Source of the DNA: Mangrovicoccus ximenensis
Lineage (GTDB): Bacteria > Pseudomonadota > Alphaproteobacteria > Rhodobacterales > Rhodobacteraceae
Direction of reading: 5' to 3'
Assembly: GCF_003056725.1 (NCBI RefSeq)
Contig: NZ_QBKZ01000001.1
Coordinates: forward strand, 402,542-466,541
Length of the DNA: 64,000 nt
Part shown: positions 48,864-57,775 of the stretch, in pieces
Layout of the letters: each line of letters opens with the position of its first letter
Position numbering within the stretch: the stretch's first letter is position 1
Notes under the pieces: generated by a model
Seen by the model: the letters and a program-made list of their open reading frames with translations, nothing else
What the model was told of the DNA's origin: nothing
Database searches by the model: none
Position numbers and translations under genes: made by a program

Positions 48864-50008
48864 TCTTCTGTCTCCTCTGTGGGCGCCAGTCGGCGCAGCT
48901 GGACTCTATTGCGGGCCCCTGTCCGCATAAATGCCGGCGACCGCACCGGCCATGTGCGTGAATGGCCGTCAATCCATTGATTTGGATCATTTTCGAGGCT
49001 GCAGGTGCCGTTCGGGGCGGGCCATTACCTGCGCCGGCCGCCGTCATCGGGAAGGCCGGGAGGCAGAGCTCCGGATCGGCCGCATGGCGCATCGTCGCCG
49101 AGCCGTGCCTGCCCGGCCATCCCGGCGCGGGCAATCTTGACCGGCCGGGCCGGATTCCGGGGGGCTGTTTCCGCCGGCGGCCGCGTTTTCGGTCTTCTCG
49201 GGCCCTGGCACCGGGGGTTCGCTCGGCGCGGGCCTGGGCCCGCATTGGCCAGGCGCCCATCTCGGGACGTCCTGCCCCGGCAAGCGGCAATGGAGAAAAC
49301 GGCCGGCGGGGCCAAGCGGCGCTGACCGGGGCTGCTGCCGAAAGCGGCGGAGGCCCGGGGCCGGACCGGCGCCCGCGACGCTCGGGAAGCGGCGCAAACC
49401 AGCATATCCGCAGCCCGCGGCCGACCTTTGCGGCCGCCGCAAGGCCGGGTCCGGGATGGCCGCTCCACCGCCAAGGCAACAGGCATGGCAGCCTTCCGAA
49501 ACCGGCAGGTGCCTTGGCATCCCGGGCGCCGCGTCCGCGTCGGCGGGCACTCCATGGACCGCCACAGGACTCCATCATGTGGCACGCCCCCGACCTCGGA
49601 GAGAACCATGCCCCCGAAGGAAAAACCAGACCTCCGCTTGACAAGGCTGCAATCAGACAACCGCCTCTGACGCCTGTTCCGTCCACACGCGGAGATGCCG
49701 CCAAGCTTACGGAAACTCGCCATGCCAAGGCCCCCAAGGAAGCGGGTCGCGTAGTGCGCGAACTTGGAAAGTCCACGCAAGGAACGATCCCGAAGCCAGG
49801 ACGAATCACGGCGCCGAAGCCACCCAGACCGCGGTCGTCCAGAACCAGTCGGCCGGAGCCAGCCCGGAAAACCATCCACATGATTGCAGAGTCCGGCGCC
49901 CCGAGACCAATACCGGACCAAGCCAAGGCAGCCAGCGGGATTCCTACCATCATTGCATTGCCGCTTGTCCCGGCGGGCTCAGCGACACGCTGCCCAGCCG
50001 GGGCGGGA
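48864..50008. other. No convincing gene (about 1.1 kb)
   Basis: Long frames on both strands (up to several hundred codons) are compositionally biased GC-rich translation with no recognisable family. The minus frame near 49700-49950 is mildly hydrophobic ([18 protein letters not shown]), but there is no supporting start site. Possibly another eroded element. Confidence 0.4.
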
Positions 50009-50446
50009 TCAGCCGCTGACGCGCAGGATCCGCTTGACCGGCGCCCGCGGCCGGCCCGCCGAAGGCGGAACCGGGCTCCCGGCCGCCGTTTCCCCGTCGG
50101 GTTGCGCCGTCTGCAGCAGCCGTCTGGCCGCCATCCGGGCCGCCTCGGACCTGGCCGAAACCGGCGGACGCATCAGCGAGAATTCCTTGCAGGGATGGCG
50201 GATCTCGCTGATGTAGCGCATCTCCGCCGGGTAATCGGCGCCGACCAGCATGTCGCGCGGATCATGGTCGATATGGATCGTGGCCAGCTTTGCCTGGGGC
50301 ACGGCCTTGACCATGTGGCCCGTCACCATGCCCTGGCCCAGGACCAGGACGCCGAACTGGACCTTGCATCTGATGGCTTCGTCGAGGAGCCGCTGGGGCC
50401 AGTCCTCCATGGGCGGAAGCTCGCGCCCGTATACCTGATCGATCAT
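50009..50446 (-). CDS. Hypothetical protein
   Basis: A 145-residue protein that I do not recognise. The first 95 residues look folded: [60 protein letters not shown], with alternating strands and helices and two His-Asp rich stretches (HIDHD). The last 45 residues are low-complexity and proline-rich. It precedes smpB on the opposite strand; the 195-base gap between their starts would contain both promoters. It has normal coding-type amino-acid composition, unlike the surrounding shadow frames, so I accept it as a probable gene. Confidence 0.5.
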   Translation of the reverse strand: MIDQVYGRELPPMEDWPQRLLDEAIRCKVQFGVLVLGQGMVTGHMVKAVPQAKLATIHIDHDPRDMLVGADYPAEMRYISEIRHPCKEFSLMRPPVSARSEAARMAARRLLQTAQPDGETAAGSPVPPSAGRPRAPVKRILRVSG

Positions 50447-50641
50447 GTCGAACCTCGCTCAACCGTCATGAGACAGGAGAGCTATCGCCGGACAAGGTTT
50501 AGATTGCCTCAACATTTGCGGCCGGGCCCGGGTCCGAATGCGGCGGATTTTACCGAACCATGGCGAAACCAGGGCCGAATTGCGGCAGCGCGCGCGCAAC
50601 GCCTTTTCAAGCCGCCTCCGGCACCCTATATCCCGCTTCCC

Positions 50642-51115
50642 ATGGCAAAAGCGAAATCAGACCCGAACTACAAGGTGATCGCGGAGAACCGCCGCGCACG
50701 CTACGACTATGCGATCGAGGACGATCTCGAGGTCGGAATCATGCTCCTGGGGTCCGAGGTGAAGTCGCTGCGCCAGGGCGGATCGAACATCGCCGACAGC
50801 TACGCCAATGTCGAGGACGGCGAGCTGTGGCTGATCAACGGCTACATCGCCCCCTATGAACAGGCCAAGACCTGGGGCCACGAGGAACGCCGCAAGCGCA
50901 AGCTCTTGGTCTCCAGGCGCGAACTGGCACGGCTCTGGTCGGCGACCCAGCGCGAAGGCATGACGCTGGTGCCCCTGGTGATGTATTTCAACCACAAGGG
51001 CATCGTGAAGCTGAAGATCGGCATCGCCAAGGGCAAGAAGACCCAGGACAAGCGCGCCACCGAGGCCAAGCGCGACTGGAACCGCCAGAAGCAGCGGCTG
51101 CTGCGCCACGGCTGA
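50642..51115 (+). CDS. smpB: SsrA (tmRNA)-binding protein SmpB
   Basis: SmpB escorts tmRNA to stalled ribosomes for trans-translation. The protein is 157 residues from ATG 50642 ([20 protein letters not shown]). The OB-fold core is clear: [60 protein letters not shown], and [20 protein letters not shown] basic C-terminal tail ([19 protein letters not shown]) enters the decoding site. It is intact and of normal length. The ssrA RNA is not in this window. Confidence 0.97.
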   Translation: MAKAKSDPNYKVIAENRRARYDYAIEDDLEVGIMLLGSEVKSLRQGGSNIADSYANVEDGELWLINGYIAPYEQAKTWGHEERRKRKLLVSRRELARLWSATQREGMTLVPLVMYFNHKGIVKLKIGIAKGKKTQDKRATEAKRDWNRQKQRLLRHG

Positions 51116-51153
51116 GCGCCCGGCGCCGGTTTTGCCTGCAACTTCGGCGCCCT

Positions 51154-51176
51154 GCCCCGGCCATCGGCGCCGGGGC
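51154..51176 (+). terminator. GC hairpin after smpB
   Basis: Eight-base-pair stem GCCCCGGC (51154-51161) with GCCGGGGC (51169-51176), followed by GCGCGATAA rather than a T-tract; a weak terminator at best, 38 bases after the smpB stop. Confidence 0.4.
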
Positions 51177-51277
51177 GCGCGATAACGGATTGTTTCTGCG
51201 CTGCAGCGTTTCCGGGGCCTTGTGTGCGGCGGGCCATGCCGGTACGCCTTGCGAGAGGCGGAGTGTGGAAGGCGGAC

Positions 51278-52129
51278 ATGGCTGAGAGCGACCCCAAGAC
51301 CCTGGTGACCACGGACTGGCTGGAGGACCATCTGCGCGATCCGGATCTGAGGATTCTGGATGCCTCCTGGTACCTTCCGGGCGAGGACCGCAACGGCCGG
51401 GCGGAATACGAGAAATCCCACATTCCCGGAGCCCGGTTCTTCGACATCGACGAGATTTCCGACCTGCGCTCGGAAATGCCCCACATGGCGCCGCCGATCG
51501 AGAAATTCATGTCGCGGATGCGCAAGATGGGCGTCGGCGACGGGCACCAGATCGTGATCTATGACGGCTCGGGCCTGTTCTCGGCCGCGCGCGTCTGGTG
51601 GCTGTTCCGGCTGATGGGCAAGACCGATGTCGCGGTGCTGGACGGCGGCTTCCCGAAATGGCTGGCCGAGGGGCGCGAGGTCGAGGACCTGCCGCCGATC
51701 GTGCGCGACCGCCACATGACGGTGAGCCGCCAGAACCACATGGTCAAGGACGTGACCCAGGTGGCCGCGGCCTCGAAGCTCGGCGATTACGAGATCGTCG
51801 ATGCCCGCGCGCCGTCGCGCTTCGAGGGCAAGGAGCCCGAACCGCGGCCCGGCCTGCGCTCGGGGCATATCCCGAACTCGAAGAACCTGCATTACCGCCT
51901 GGTGCTGAACGAAGACGGCACCATGAAGGACCCGGCCGGGCTGCGCGCGGCCTTCGAGGCGGCCGGCGTGGACCTGTCGAAACCGGCGATCACCACCTGC
52001 GGCTCCGGCGTCACGGCGGCGATCCTGAGCCTGGCGATGGAGCGTATGGGCAAGACCGACCACGCGCTCTATGACGGGTCCTGGGCGGAATGGGGCATGT
52101 ATGACGGGCTGGCCGCGGCCACCTGCTGA
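51278..52129 (+). CDS. sseA: 3-mercaptopyruvate sulfurtransferase (rhodanese-type)
   Basis: A 283-residue tandem-rhodanese enzyme that moves sulfur from 3-mercaptopyruvate or thiosulfate to thiol acceptors or cyanide. The inactive N-terminal domain carries YEKSHIPGARFFDIDEISDL and VIYDGSGLFSAARVWWLFRL (aspartate replaces cysteine, as normal). The C-terminal domain ends with the active loop TTCGSGVTAAILSLAM, whose CGSGVTA signature is specific for mercaptopyruvate sulfurtransferases. ATG 51278 is chosen over an in-frame upstream start at 51224. It follows smpB by 160 bases on the same strand. Confidence 0.93.
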   Translation: MAESDPKTLVTTDWLEDHLRDPDLRILDASWYLPGEDRNGRAEYEKSHIPGARFFDIDEISDLRSEMPHMAPPIEKFMSRMRKMGVGDGHQIVIYDGSGLFSAARVWWLFRLMGKTDVAVLDGGFPKWLAEGREVEDLPPIVRDRHMTVSRQNHMVKDVTQVAAASKLGDYEIVDARAPSRFEGKEPEPRPGLRSGHIPNSKNLHYRLVLNEDGTMKDPAGLRAAFEAAGVDLSKPAITTCGSGVTAAILSLAMERMGKTDHALYDGSWAEWGMYDGLAAATC

Positions 52130-52247
52130 TCCCTGCCCGATCGGGGAAAATCCCTAGATTTCTAGGCATCTGGGCGCGGCTACACGCACCCTTAACGCCC
52201 GCCCGCCAGTGTGCAGCCACAGTGTGGCAGTAAGCGGTTGGTCTGGC

Positions 52248-53285
52248 ATGGGCAGGTTGCTGGGGGCTTTCAGAGGCCCCTTCCGGCATTCACGCGATCC
52301 CGTGCGGATCGCTTTCGAGGGCGGCTTCCGCGACGCGGCGCTGGACCTGTCCGGCGCCGATGTCATGACCGAGGCACGCGCCCTCCGGGGGTTCGGCGCG
52401 GTGTCGCAGATGCGGCGGAATCTGGCCCGCCGCGACGGCTTCCTGCGGGGCACCGGCGATCCCCTGGGCGACGCGGCCTTCCATTGCGTGCTGCATGACT
52501 ACCTGATGCCCGACCCGCTGCTGGACAAGCCGCGCTGCGCCGCGGCCTCCACCGCGGCCGGGCACGGCGCGCTTTTCATGGCGCTGCGGATGCTGCGCCG
52601 CCTCAATCCCGAAACCACCATCTGGCTGCCCGGACCCGGACGCGGCTGGCAGGCCGACATGGTGCGCCGGACCGGGCTGAACCTGCGCAGCTACCCCTAT
52701 TCCGACGGGCGCACCCTGCTGCTCGGCGAGATGCTGGCCGTTCTGGAGGCGGCGGCGCCCGGCGACGTGCTGCTGCTGCAGGCCTGCGGCCACGACCCGA
52801 CCGGGATCGACCTGCCGCACGAGGCCTGGGGCGCGCTGACGGCGCTGTGCATCGAAACCGGCGCCGTGCCCTATGTCGACCTGTCCCATGCCGGGCTTTC
52901 CGCGGAGCCCGCAAAGGACACCGACGGTCCCGGCGGCCTGATGCTGGCGGTTCCGGAGGCCTTCCTGGCGATCAGCTGTTCGCGGAGCTTCGCGCTTCAC
53001 GCCGACCGGACGGGGATGCTCGTGGTACAGGCGGAGACCCCGGACGAAGCCTCGCGGGCCCGCGACATGATGGCCGGGCTGAATGCCGACATGCTGGGCG
53101 CCCCGCCGCGGTCCGGCGGGCTGATCGTCACCGGCGTGCTGTTCGGCAGCGAACTGCGCACCTCATGGGAGGCCGAGCTGCGTCAGCTGCGGATGCAGCT
53201 GGGCGAGACCCGCGCGAAGCTGGCCGAGGCCCTGGCGGCCAGCACCGGCGAGGCGCACTGGGAGGCGCTGGCTTCCCAGGCGGGG
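52248..53285 (+). pseudogene. Aspartate/tyrosine aminotransferase-like protein with degenerate active site, C-terminally truncated
   Basis: About 346 residues related to AspC/TyrB class I aminotransferases. The fold is traceable: LRGFGAVSQMRRNLARRDGF, STAAGHGALFMALRMLRRLN, then GDVLLLQACGHDPTGIDLPH, VPYVDLSHAGLSAEPAKDTD and FLAISCSRSFALHADRTGML. Key PLP residues differ. In AspC the corresponding segments are CHNPTG, D-x-A-Y and CSKNFGLY. Here the asparagine is Asp, the tyrosine is His and the PLP-binding lysine is Arg (codon CGG). The aspartate in YVDLSH remains. The protein therefore probably cannot form the internal aldimine. The C-terminal 40-50 residues stop at ALASQAG near 53285 and the frame continues as unrelated sequence. 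GTG at 52209 is an alternative start. Confidence 0.75.
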
Positions 53286-54570
53286 TCCGCCCGGCGCATC
53301 CCTTCCCCCCGGCGCCGGGCGGTGATCCCTTCGGCCGCGGCGGCCTGTCCCGCGCGGCAACCGGCATCCCCAGCCATTCGCGGGACCCTCTCCGCAGCGG
53401 ACCGTCGCAGCAAGCCCGATGGCACGGGCACAATGCCGACAGGCACGGGACGCAACTTCGCCCGGAGCGACCCGCCACGGCAACCGGAAAACGGGTCCGA
53501 AACGCAGGGCGGCGGGTGCAAGAGGGCTGTGCCGCCAGAAGCGGCGTTCGGTCCGGACGAAGATCCCATGGAACATGCCGACGGCAGCGGCGGGCTGAAA
53601 CCGCCGTTTTCCAGACCCGCGACACCCGCTGCCGCGAAAGCCCGCTCCTGTCCTTGAAGCCGAGGCTGATCAACCTCCGATTCCGCCCGAAACTGCAGTC
53701 CGCGACCTGTCCGGGCGGCGTCCCATGCCATCGATGTCCGGCTTGACCGGTTGTGCTGAACGCTTGCTGGACCGCATGCCTCCGCCTTCCGGCCTTGGGA
53801 CGCCGATCATCCGCGCAGGGCACCGGCATCGCCTCCGGGGCGGGGCGGCAGGTACCGAATGGCGTCTGCTGCACAGTTTGCGCAGCCCCAGGGGCCGGAC
53901 GGGACCGCCGTGCTTGGAATGGACAGCCCGGCAACGGAGGACCCGGACACGCATGGCGCAATGTGCGGCGCACCCGGCTGCAGGCCATCGCAGGCATGCT
54001 TGAAAGACATTGAACAGACCTGTCCGCCGCAGGTGTTGCCATGCAGCGCCTGCACCAGCGCCAGGGTGTCGCCCCGACGGCAAAGGGCCCGGAGCAATTC
54101 TTGACCCACTCCTCCGTCTCGCCCATCTGCACCTTCACGGTGACTCCCGCATCGGCGGACATTGCTTCCATCACCTCGGTCACATCTGGGACATTGCCCA
54201 AACGGCCCAGCATCGGGGGGGCCGTCCCAACCGGCACGCCGTCGGCCTTCACCTTCTGAAAGAGCTTCCGCGTGCCGTCGGAGTCATGGGCCGCCCCGCC
54301 AGGTCCACGTCCGCGCACGGCGTCGATGGCACCGTCATGAAGCTGGCGATCAGCGTGCCGGGGAAGACCTCGTCGACCCGCGCAATTGCGGCGCGCACCG
54401 TCGCGATCTGAATGCGCCGCGTGGTGTCCCGCGATATCGGCTTGCCTACGGAGGTCCTGCAGCCAGACCGCCACCCGGCGATGCAGCCGAAGGCGTCCGG
54501 TCCGCTGATGGCCGGGAACTGCCGCGCGGAGGTCCCCGGCCGGGCACTTCGGGGCGGGAAACGGACGAGG
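53286..54570. other. No intact gene (about 1.3 kb), contains an unidentified decayed reading frame
   Basis: Mostly unrecognisable. On the minus strand between about 54440 and 54090 protein-like sequence appears in two frames: IARVDEVFPGTLIASFMTVP, then TRKLFQKVKADGVPVGTAPP and MLGRLGNVPDVTEVMEAMSA with DAGVTVKVQMGETEEWVKN. These look like real coding remnants of one gene broken by a frameshift near 54290. I do not recognise the family. Confidence 0.4.
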
Positions 54571-54588
54571 CCCCGGCCTGCGCCGGGG
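54571..54588 (-). terminator. Hairpin after rraA
   Basis: Seven-base-pair stem CCCCGGC (54571-54577) with GCCGGGG (54582-54588), loop CTGC, nine bases after the rraA stop on the minus strand; no T-tract. Possible terminator. Confidence 0.45.
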
Positions 54589-54596
54589 CGGGCGTG

Positions 54597-55310
54597 TCAG
54601 CGGTTGTTGGCCTTGCGCCATTCTTCGAAGAGCGGCAGGTACTTCTCTTCGTTGACGCGGGGATAGAGGCCGATGATCGGCTCGCCTGCCTTCACCTGCT
54701 CGACCACGAAATCCTCGTAGGCGGTCATCTCGACGGCCTCCTCGGCGATCTCCTCGGCGATCTCCGCCGGGATCACGATCACGCAATCCGCGTCGCCGAC
54801 GATGATGTCGCCCGGGAAGACCGGGGCATCGCCGCAGCCGATCGGCTCGTTGATCGCGATCGCTTCGTTGGTCGTCAGGTTGGTCGGGCTCGAGGGCCGG
54901 GCATGATAGGCCGGGATGTCGAGCTCCGCGATCGTCGCCGCGTCGCGGAAGCCGCCATCGGTGACCACGCCTGCCCCGCCACGCTTCATCAGCCGGGTGA
55001 TCAGGATGTCGCCTGCCGAGGCCGAAACCGGGTTCTTGCGGCTGTCCATCACCATCACGCTGCCCGGCGGGCAGGTCTCGATCGCGACGCGCTGCGGATG
55101 CCCGGGATTGCGGAACTCCGCCAGCGTGTTGCGGTCCTCGCGCGCGGGGATGTAGCGCAGCGTGAAGGCCGGGCCGACCATGTTCTCGCCGGTCCATCCG
55201 AGCGGGTGCACGCCCTGGATGACCTGGTTTCTCAAACCGCGCTTGAAGAGCGCCGTGGCCAGCGTCGCCACCGACACGCCCTTCAGCTTCTCGCGGGTTT
55301 CCTCGTTCAT
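54597..55310 (-). CDS. RraA-family protein (HMG aldolase / RNase E regulator-like)
   Basis: A 237-residue RraA-like protein. The family motifs are TLATALFKRGLRNQVIQGVH, GDILITRLMKRGGAGVVTDG, GFRDAATIAELDIPAYHARP and PGDIIVGDADCVIVIPAEIA. The G-x-R-D segment binds metal-oxalate/pyruvate in the aldolase members (4-hydroxy-4-methyl-2-oxoglutarate aldolase), and GD(A)D is the metal loop. The protein is about 75 residues longer than E. coli RraA and the C-terminal extension (EKYLPLFEEWRKANNR) is typical of the catabolic branch, so an aldolase-type role is more likely than RNase inhibition. ATG 55310. A frame start at 55325 would add MGGSR only. Confidence 0.85.
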   Translation of the reverse strand: MNEETREKLKGVSVATLATALFKRGLRNQVIQGVHPLGWTGENMVGPAFTLRYIPAREDRNTLAEFRNPGHPQRVAIETCPPGSVMVMDSRKNPVSASAGDILITRLMKRGGAGVVTDGGFRDAATIAELDIPAYHARPSSPTNLTTNEAIAINEPIGCGDAPVFPGDIIVGDADCVIVIPAEIAEEIAEEAVEMTAYEDFVVEQVKAGEPIIGLYPRVNEEKYLPLFEEWRKANNR

Positions 55311-55451
55311 GCGGGATCCTCCCATGGATGCCGGCCGGCTGTCCCGGCTCCGGCTTTGGTCTTCTGGTTCAAGGGGCTGGCGCGGGCCGGTCCCGAGCCC
55401 CGCCCTGCGGCTGCGGACCGCGGAAGCGGGACCGCCCGGGGCCGCTCCTCT

Positions 55452-55833
55452 TCAGGCGATGTCCTCGGGCAGTATGCTGCCGGGGGCTGTCATCGCCGGG
55501 GCAGCGCGCGATCAGGCCTTCCAGCGTGGCTTCGAGCCCGCGCAGCTCGGCGATGCGCGCGCGCACCGTGTCGAGATGGCCCTGCGCGACCTCGCGCACC
55601 TCGCGGCTGGCACGGCCGTCATCGGAATAGAGCCCGACGAGACGGCGGCATTCCTCGAGCGAGAAGCCGAGCGAGCGTGCCTGGGCGAGGAAGCGCAGCC
55701 GCTCGACCTCGTCCCGCCCGAAATCGCGGTAGCCGTTGGCGGTCCGCGCCGGCGCGACAAGGCCGATCTCCTCGTAGTAGCGGATGGTCTTGGCCGGCAG
55801 GCCCGAGGCCTGCGCCGCCGCACCGATATTCAT
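55452..55833 (-). pseudogene. cueR: Copper-responsive MerR regulator CueR, frameshift in its last codons
   Basis: A MerR regulator, ATG 55833, starting MNIGAAAQASGLPAKTIRYY and continuing NGYRDFGRDEVERLRFLAQA, LGFSLEECRRLVGLYSDDGR, then the dimerisation helix HLDTVRARIAELRGLEATLE. The CueR metal loop is at LIARCPGDDSP. In the observed frame the next residues are RQHTARGHRL and the frame runs on to 55369. Removing one G from the G-run at 55482-55486 (plus strand) gives DDSPGSILPEDIA and a stop at 55452-55454, a normal CueR length of about 127 residues. CueR usually has a second cysteine shortly after DD-P (DDRPDCPIL); here the corrected reading has Gly-Ser, so copper sensing may be altered. 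Confidence 0.8.
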
Positions 55834-55856
55834 CGCGGCCTCCCTTTCCCGGCGGT

Positions 55857-56057
55857 TCAGCCCGGCAGCTCGGTTGCGGCATAGCCCGCATCCGCGAGCA
55901 CGGCGGCCAGGGCCGGCGCGGCGAGCGTGCTGCCGATCTCGACCTGGCGGCTGTCCTGGTCGAAGGCCAGCCGCGCGGCCGGATCGGCGGACTTCACCGC
56001 GGTTTCGATGCTTGCGCGGCAATGGCCGCAGCTCATGTCGGGAACGCTGAACTTCAT
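55857..56057 (-). CDS. copZ: Copper chaperone CopZ (HMA domain)
   Basis: A 66-residue heavy-metal-associated domain. The MxCxxC copper site is in MKFSVPDMSCGHCRASIETA (Cys10 and Cys13), and the fold finishes APALAAVLADAGYAATELPG. It would bind Cu(I) and pass it to a copper ATPase or to CueR. ATG 56057 follows GGAGAG. The stop is 23 bases before the cueR start, so the two form one operon under the CueR-type promoter upstream. No CopA ATPase is nearby, although copA normally sits beside these genes. Confidence 0.9.
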   Translation of the reverse strand: MKFSVPDMSCGHCRASIETAVKSADPAARLAFDQDSRQVEIGSTLAAPALAAVLADAGYAATELPG

Positions 56058-56083
56058 CGCGACTCTCCTGTGGTTGCCTCCCG

Positions 56084-56114
56084 CATTTGGGGCTTCCAGC
56101 AGCTGGAAGGTCAA
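56084..56114 (-). promoter_or_regulatory. CueR-type promoter/operator of copZ-cueR
   Basis: On the minus strand TTGACC (56114-56109) and CAAATG (56089-56084) are 19 bases apart, the long MerR-type spacing. The spacer holds the dyad CTTCCAGCAGCTGGAAG (56093-56109, plus-strand reading), very close to the CueR consensus (CCTTCC...GGAAGG). It is 27 bases before the copZ start. Confidence 0.88.
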
Positions 56115-56188
56115 GGGGGGAGGGACTGCGTGCTTGGCAGGGCCGCATCTTCGTGCTGATCTGGACCCGTCCTGCATTGGAGCCCAAG

Positions 56189-56788
56189 ATGACCTCACCT
56201 CTCGACCGGCTGGCCCGGCGGATCCGCGACCTCGAGCAGGAGCTCGAGGACGAGCTGGGAGAGAAGCGCAGGATCTTCCGCTACCGGCTGGAACGGCGCC
56301 GGGTGGTGTTCGAGGCCGATGTGCTGGCGCGCCACCGCGCCGCGCGGGAGAAGCTGTCGGGCTTCCTGGCGCGGACGCGCCTCCTCGTGCTGCTGACGGC
56401 GCCGTTCATCTATGCGCTGGTCCTGCCGCTCGCGCTGCTCGACCTGTCCGTCATGCTCTACCAGGCGGTCTGCTTCCCGGTCTACGGCATCGAGAAGGTG
56501 CCGCGGCGCGACTACATCATTCTCGACAGGCGCCATCTTCAATATCTCAACGGCCTGCAGAAGCTGAACTGCGTCTATTGCGGCTATGCCAACGGGGTGA
56601 TCGGCTGGGTGCGGGAGGTGGCGTCGCGCACCGAGGCCTATTGGTGTCCGATCAAGCATGCCCGCCGCGTGGCCGAGCCGCATCTGCGCTATCCCGGCTT
56701 CGCCGATTTCGGCGACGAGACGGATTTCCAGGAGGGCCTGGCGGCGCGTCGTGCAGCCCTGCGCGGCGAAGACGGAACAGGCGGCTAG
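56189..56788 (+). CDS. Conserved membrane-associated protein with Cys motifs, function unknown
   Basis: A 199-residue protein. It opens with a long charged helix (DRLARRIRDLEQELEDELGE, about residues 5-50, probably coiled coil), then a hydrophobic hairpin of one or two membrane segments (RLLVLLTAPFIYALVLPLAL and LDLSVMLYQAVCFPVYGIEK). The C-terminal soluble part has a conserved-looking cysteine set: KLNCVYCGYANGVIGW and EAYWCPIKHARR. The three Cys with a His could bind metal. I recall similar unnamed proteins in Alphaproteobacteria but cannot give a function. ATG 56189 lies 131 bases from the copZ start in the opposite direction, so the two share a divergent promoter region. Confidence 0.7.
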   Translation: MTSPLDRLARRIRDLEQELEDELGEKRRIFRYRLERRRVVFEADVLARHRAAREKLSGFLARTRLLVLLTAPFIYALVLPLALLDLSVMLYQAVCFPVYGIEKVPRRDYIILDRRHLQYLNGLQKLNCVYCGYANGVIGWVREVASRTEAYWCPIKHARRVAEPHLRYPGFADFGDETDFQEGLAARRAALRGEDGTGG

Positions 56789-56858
56789 CCCGCATCGATC
56801 CGGCCCGGTCCGCGCGGGTCCCATAAGGTTCGGCGGCGCGCTCCGTTCGGGGCGAGGG

Positions 56859-57200
56859 TCAGGACCGGGCGACGCACCGGGGTGCCTGCCGGAGCTGGAC
56901 GGGCAGGTGGCGCCCTGCCTCGGAATGCCTGACCGGATGGCCCCGGAACGCGCACGCCGCCGCACGCCAGATCGCCGTGCTGATGCCGACGCTCTCGAAA
57001 ACGGGCACGGAATTCCGATGGCCCGAGGAGGCCGCAGCCTGAAGACACATGGAAAGGCCAGCCGAGATGTCCCGAAGGGACGGAGGCATGCTCTTGGCGA
57101 CATCGAGCTCCCGGCTGGCCAGAACTGCGGCAAGGCCGCGCTCCTGCACCAGCCGCACAGCCTCGACCTTGAACACCTCGCCGAAAGTTCGTCTCTTCAT
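56859..57200 (-). pseudogene. IS3-family OrfA transposase remnant
   Basis: The start reads MKRRTFGEVFKVEAVRLVQE then RGLAAVLASRELDVAKS, the HTH of IS3-type OrfA (usually MKRRTFSEEFKAEAVRLVRE). After about 45 codons the resemblance fades, and no OrfB catalytic domain follows. It is an eroded element. The adjoining 57201-57496 holds no recognisable gene. Confidence 0.7.
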
Positions 57201-57496
57201 CTGATGTCTCCAGTGACATGGTCACGATCTTATCTTCGTGCCCGCGAAACCGGCCGAAGGCCAATCCTCGAAACCGGCACAGAGAGCTGGCGCTTCAAGA
57301 ACCGCGCCTGAACTCAAGCAAGCTGGCCCGACACGGCTGCTCCACCTGAAGGCTGCGCCGCATCGGGCCAGCTCGAGACGCAAAAACTGGGAGACCGCCA
57401 CGGGGCCTGCGTCGCCAGCCGCCGGCATCTTGCGCTTGCCCGCCGGGCGGGCGGCTGGCGACGCTCCCGCATCTGTTCCGGCAGGAGGAATGCGGA

Positions 57497-57645
57497 ATGA
57501 AGCTGTTCATTGGCCTCGACGTCCCATGCGCGAAGACGGCGGCCGGCGTGCCCGGCGAACATGGCAGGATCGTCAGGGAGGCGGGGGCCGCCAGCGATCC
57601 GGAGGCACTGGCGGAATTCTCGGAAGACCAGCCCGGCGAGATCAG
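57497..57645 (+). pseudogene. IS110-family transposase, N-terminal fragment
   Basis: MKLFIGLDVPCAKTAAGVPG then EHGRIVREAGAASDPEALAE, the RNase-H-like start of an IS110 (DEDD) transposase, with the first catalytic aspartate in GLDV. Homology ends at EDQPGEI near 57645, exactly where the DUF1513 fragment on the other strand ends. It is the second IS110 relic in the window. Confidence 0.72.
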
Positions 57646-57773
57646 AGCACGTACGCGCCGGTTCCGACCTTGCCTGCGGCCAGCGCATCCGGCGCCCCCG
57701 CTTCGGCCCAGCTCGGGCGCGGCAAGGCCCCGGCGGCGAGAAGTCCGGTCAGGAAGCTGCGGCGCGACGTCAT
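57643..57773 (-). pseudogene. DUF1513 protein, N-terminal fragment with Tat-type signal
   Basis: Forty-three residues, MTSRRSFLTGLLAAGALPRP then SWAEAGAPDALAAGKVGTGA, a twin-arginine signal (SRRSFL) and the first strand of a DUF1513 periplasmic beta-propeller. It ends at a TGA created at the joint with IS110 sequence; the native protein has about 360 residues. It starts three bases after the imelysin stop and belongs to the same iron-related operon. Confidence 0.75.
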
Positions 57774-57775
57774 GG

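Noticed and set aside
54597..55310. Naming the RraA-like gene as the RNase E inhibitor rraA
   Set aside because: It is about 75 residues longer than that protein and resembles the aldolase-type branch; no evidence for RNase E regulation.
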